From contig JAEOUK010000398.1 in NCBI GenBank assembly GCA_016839385.1, positions 1 to 5,487 on the forward strand: a stretch of 5,487 nt of DNA. Reading direction: 5' to 3'. The stretch comes from Promethearchaeota archaeon (GTDB taxonomy: Archaea > Asgardarchaeota > Lokiarchaeia > Sigynarchaeales > MK-D1). Below, piece by piece: positions 4,544-5,487 of this stretch; position 1 is the stretch's first letter, and each line of letters starts with the position of its first letter. The translations under genes were made by a program, and so were the position numbers. The notes beneath the pieces were generated by a model that saw nothing but the letters and a program-made list of their open reading frames with translations, made no database searches and was not told the DNA's origin.

Positions 4544-5487
4544 ATGACACTAGAATCTAACGTACGTTTAGATGATAAAAAATCTATCTGGGGATGGGTT
4601 TTGTATGATTGGGCAAATTCAGCATTTGCTACTACAGTTATGGCAGGATTTTTCCCATTATTCTTCAGTAGCTATTGGAGCACTGGTGATCAAAGTACTT
4701 TTTGGTTGGGAATCGCAAACTCAATTGCATCCTTGCTAGTGGCGATTTTAGCACCTTTCTTAGGAGCTATTGCAGATAGAATGTCTGGCAAAAAGAAATT
4801 CCTATTGTTTTTTGCATTTATAGGGATTATCATGACAGGAGCATTATGGCTACTAGCAGCAGGAATGTGGCAATTTGCTGTTATGTTTTACGTCCTTGGA
4901 ACTGTAGGATTTTCTGGCGCAAATGTTTTTTATGATTCGTTGTTGCCTGGAGGAGCTTCCGAGAAAAAAGTAGATTATGTGTCTTCCCTTGGATTTGCTA
5001 TCGGATATATTGGAGGTGGCGTATTATTTGCTATAAATGTTGTAATGTATTTAATGCCTACAGTATTTGGATTGGCTGATGGAGCTACCGCAATCAAAGT
5101 AAGTTTTTTGACGGTAGCAATCTGGTGGGCTGTTTTTTCAATTCCTATCTTTATTTTTGTCAAAGAACCTCAAATTCATGAGAAAGTAGGTTTTGGTAAA
5201 GCAATTAAGCTTGGAATGAAGCAGCTGGTAGGGACCTTCAGAGAAATAAAAGCTTTGAAATGGGTAGGTATATTTTTACTTGGATATTGGTTTTATATAG
5301 ACGGAGTAGACACTGTAATACGCATGGCAGTTGATTATGGAGTGCAACTCGGATTTCCTGATGAATCTTTGATAATTGCACTATTAATGGTACAATTTAT
5401 TGCATTTCCAGGAACGTTATTATATAACTGGTTTGCGAAAAAGATTGGTATTAAGTGGGGGATTCTAGTAGCAATTCTTGCGTACTG
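4544..5487 (+). CDS. MFS transporter, UMF1/Atg22-like family, 3'-partial
   Basis: The frame runs open off the window end, giving 314 complete residues of a protein that in this family is usually well over 400 residues with 12 membrane segments. The family hallmark near the N-terminus is clear: WGWVLYDWANSAFATT (16-31). It is followed by APFLGAIADRMSGKKK (70-85), which holds the MFS motif-A pattern G74-x3-D78-R-x2-G82-K-K, and by FYDSLLP (129-135). Several hydrophobic helices separated by short loops are visible, with a charged cytoplasmic-type loop after IFVKEPQ. Eukaryotic Atg22 exports amino acids from the vacuole; the substrate of archaeal and bacterial UMF1 members is not known to me. ATG 4544 is chosen because an in-frame TAA lies five codons upstream and no better start exists between. 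No strong Shine-Dalgarno precedes it. Confidence 0.92.
   Translation, partial: MTLESNVRLDDKKSIWGWVLYDWANSAFATTVMAGFFPLFFSSYWSTGDQSTFWLGIANSIASLLVAILAPFLGAIADRMSGKKKFLLFFAFIGIIMTGALWLLAAGMWQFAVMFYVLGTVGFSGANVFYDSLLPGGASEKKVDYVSSLGFAIGYIGGGVLFAINVVMYLMPTVFGLADGATAIKVSFLTVAIWWAVFSIPIFIFVKEPQIHEKVGFGKAIKLGMKQLVGTFREIKALKWVGIFLLGYWFYIDGVDTVIRMAVDYGVQLGFPDESLIIALLMVQFIAFPGTLLYNWFAKKIGIKWGILVAILAY

Noticed and set aside
4975..5163. 62-codon open frame on the minus strand
   Set aside because: It is antisense to the well-supported transporter gene.
1..5487. CRISPR array, insertion sequence, prophage or toxin-antitoxin module
   Set aside because: No regularly spaced repeats, terminal inverted repeats, transposase motifs or small paired toxin-like genes are visible on either strand.

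Overview
The window looks like AT-rich archaeal chromosome. Four things point to an archaeon. Both tRNA genes lack an encoded CCA end and carry archaeal-type identity bases. Several starts lack a convincing Shine-Dalgarno but have a TATA-like element about 25-35 bases upstream, which suggests leaderless or short-leader transcripts. T-runs, not GC-rich hairpins, follow genes. Two proteins belong to families I know mainly from archaea: a COG2108-type radical SAM protein and a COG2413-type nucleotidyltransferase. I cannot fix the phylum; an Asgard or euryarchaeal lineage is possible, but this is a guess.

Layout: (1) 1-863, + strand, the C-terminal part of a radical SAM protein that begins before the window. 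(2) 992-1065, tRNA-Lys(CTT). (3) 1179-1892, + strand, a predicted nucleotidyltransferase. (4) 3015 down to 1864, - strand, a two-gene unit of cutA followed by an unrecognised membrane-anchored protein; its 3' end overlaps the nucleotidyltransferase gene tail to tail by 29 bp. (5) 3076-4245, + strand, an FAD-dependent oxidoreductase of the geranylgeranyl-reductase/FixC type, divergent from cutA across a 60-bp spacer with a single symmetric TATA-like element. (6) 4331-4414, tRNA-Ser(TGA). (7) 4544 to the window end, + strand, an MFS transporter of the UMF1/Atg22-like type, cut off by the window edge.

The genes do not form an obvious pathway. Apart from the cutA pair, each seems to be its own transcription unit, with short spacers holding promoters, T-run terminators and the tRNAs. 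I see no mobile element, CRISPR array, origin or large repeat. The points most worth a second look are the shared divergent promoter at 3041-3055, the unrecognised membrane-anchored Rossmann-like protein, the convergent overlap with terminator-like tracts embedded in the opposing genes, a T-stem mismatch in tRNA-Ser, and a nested TTGAT/ATCAA inverted repeat before the transporter. I found no convincing new defence or other multi-gene system here.
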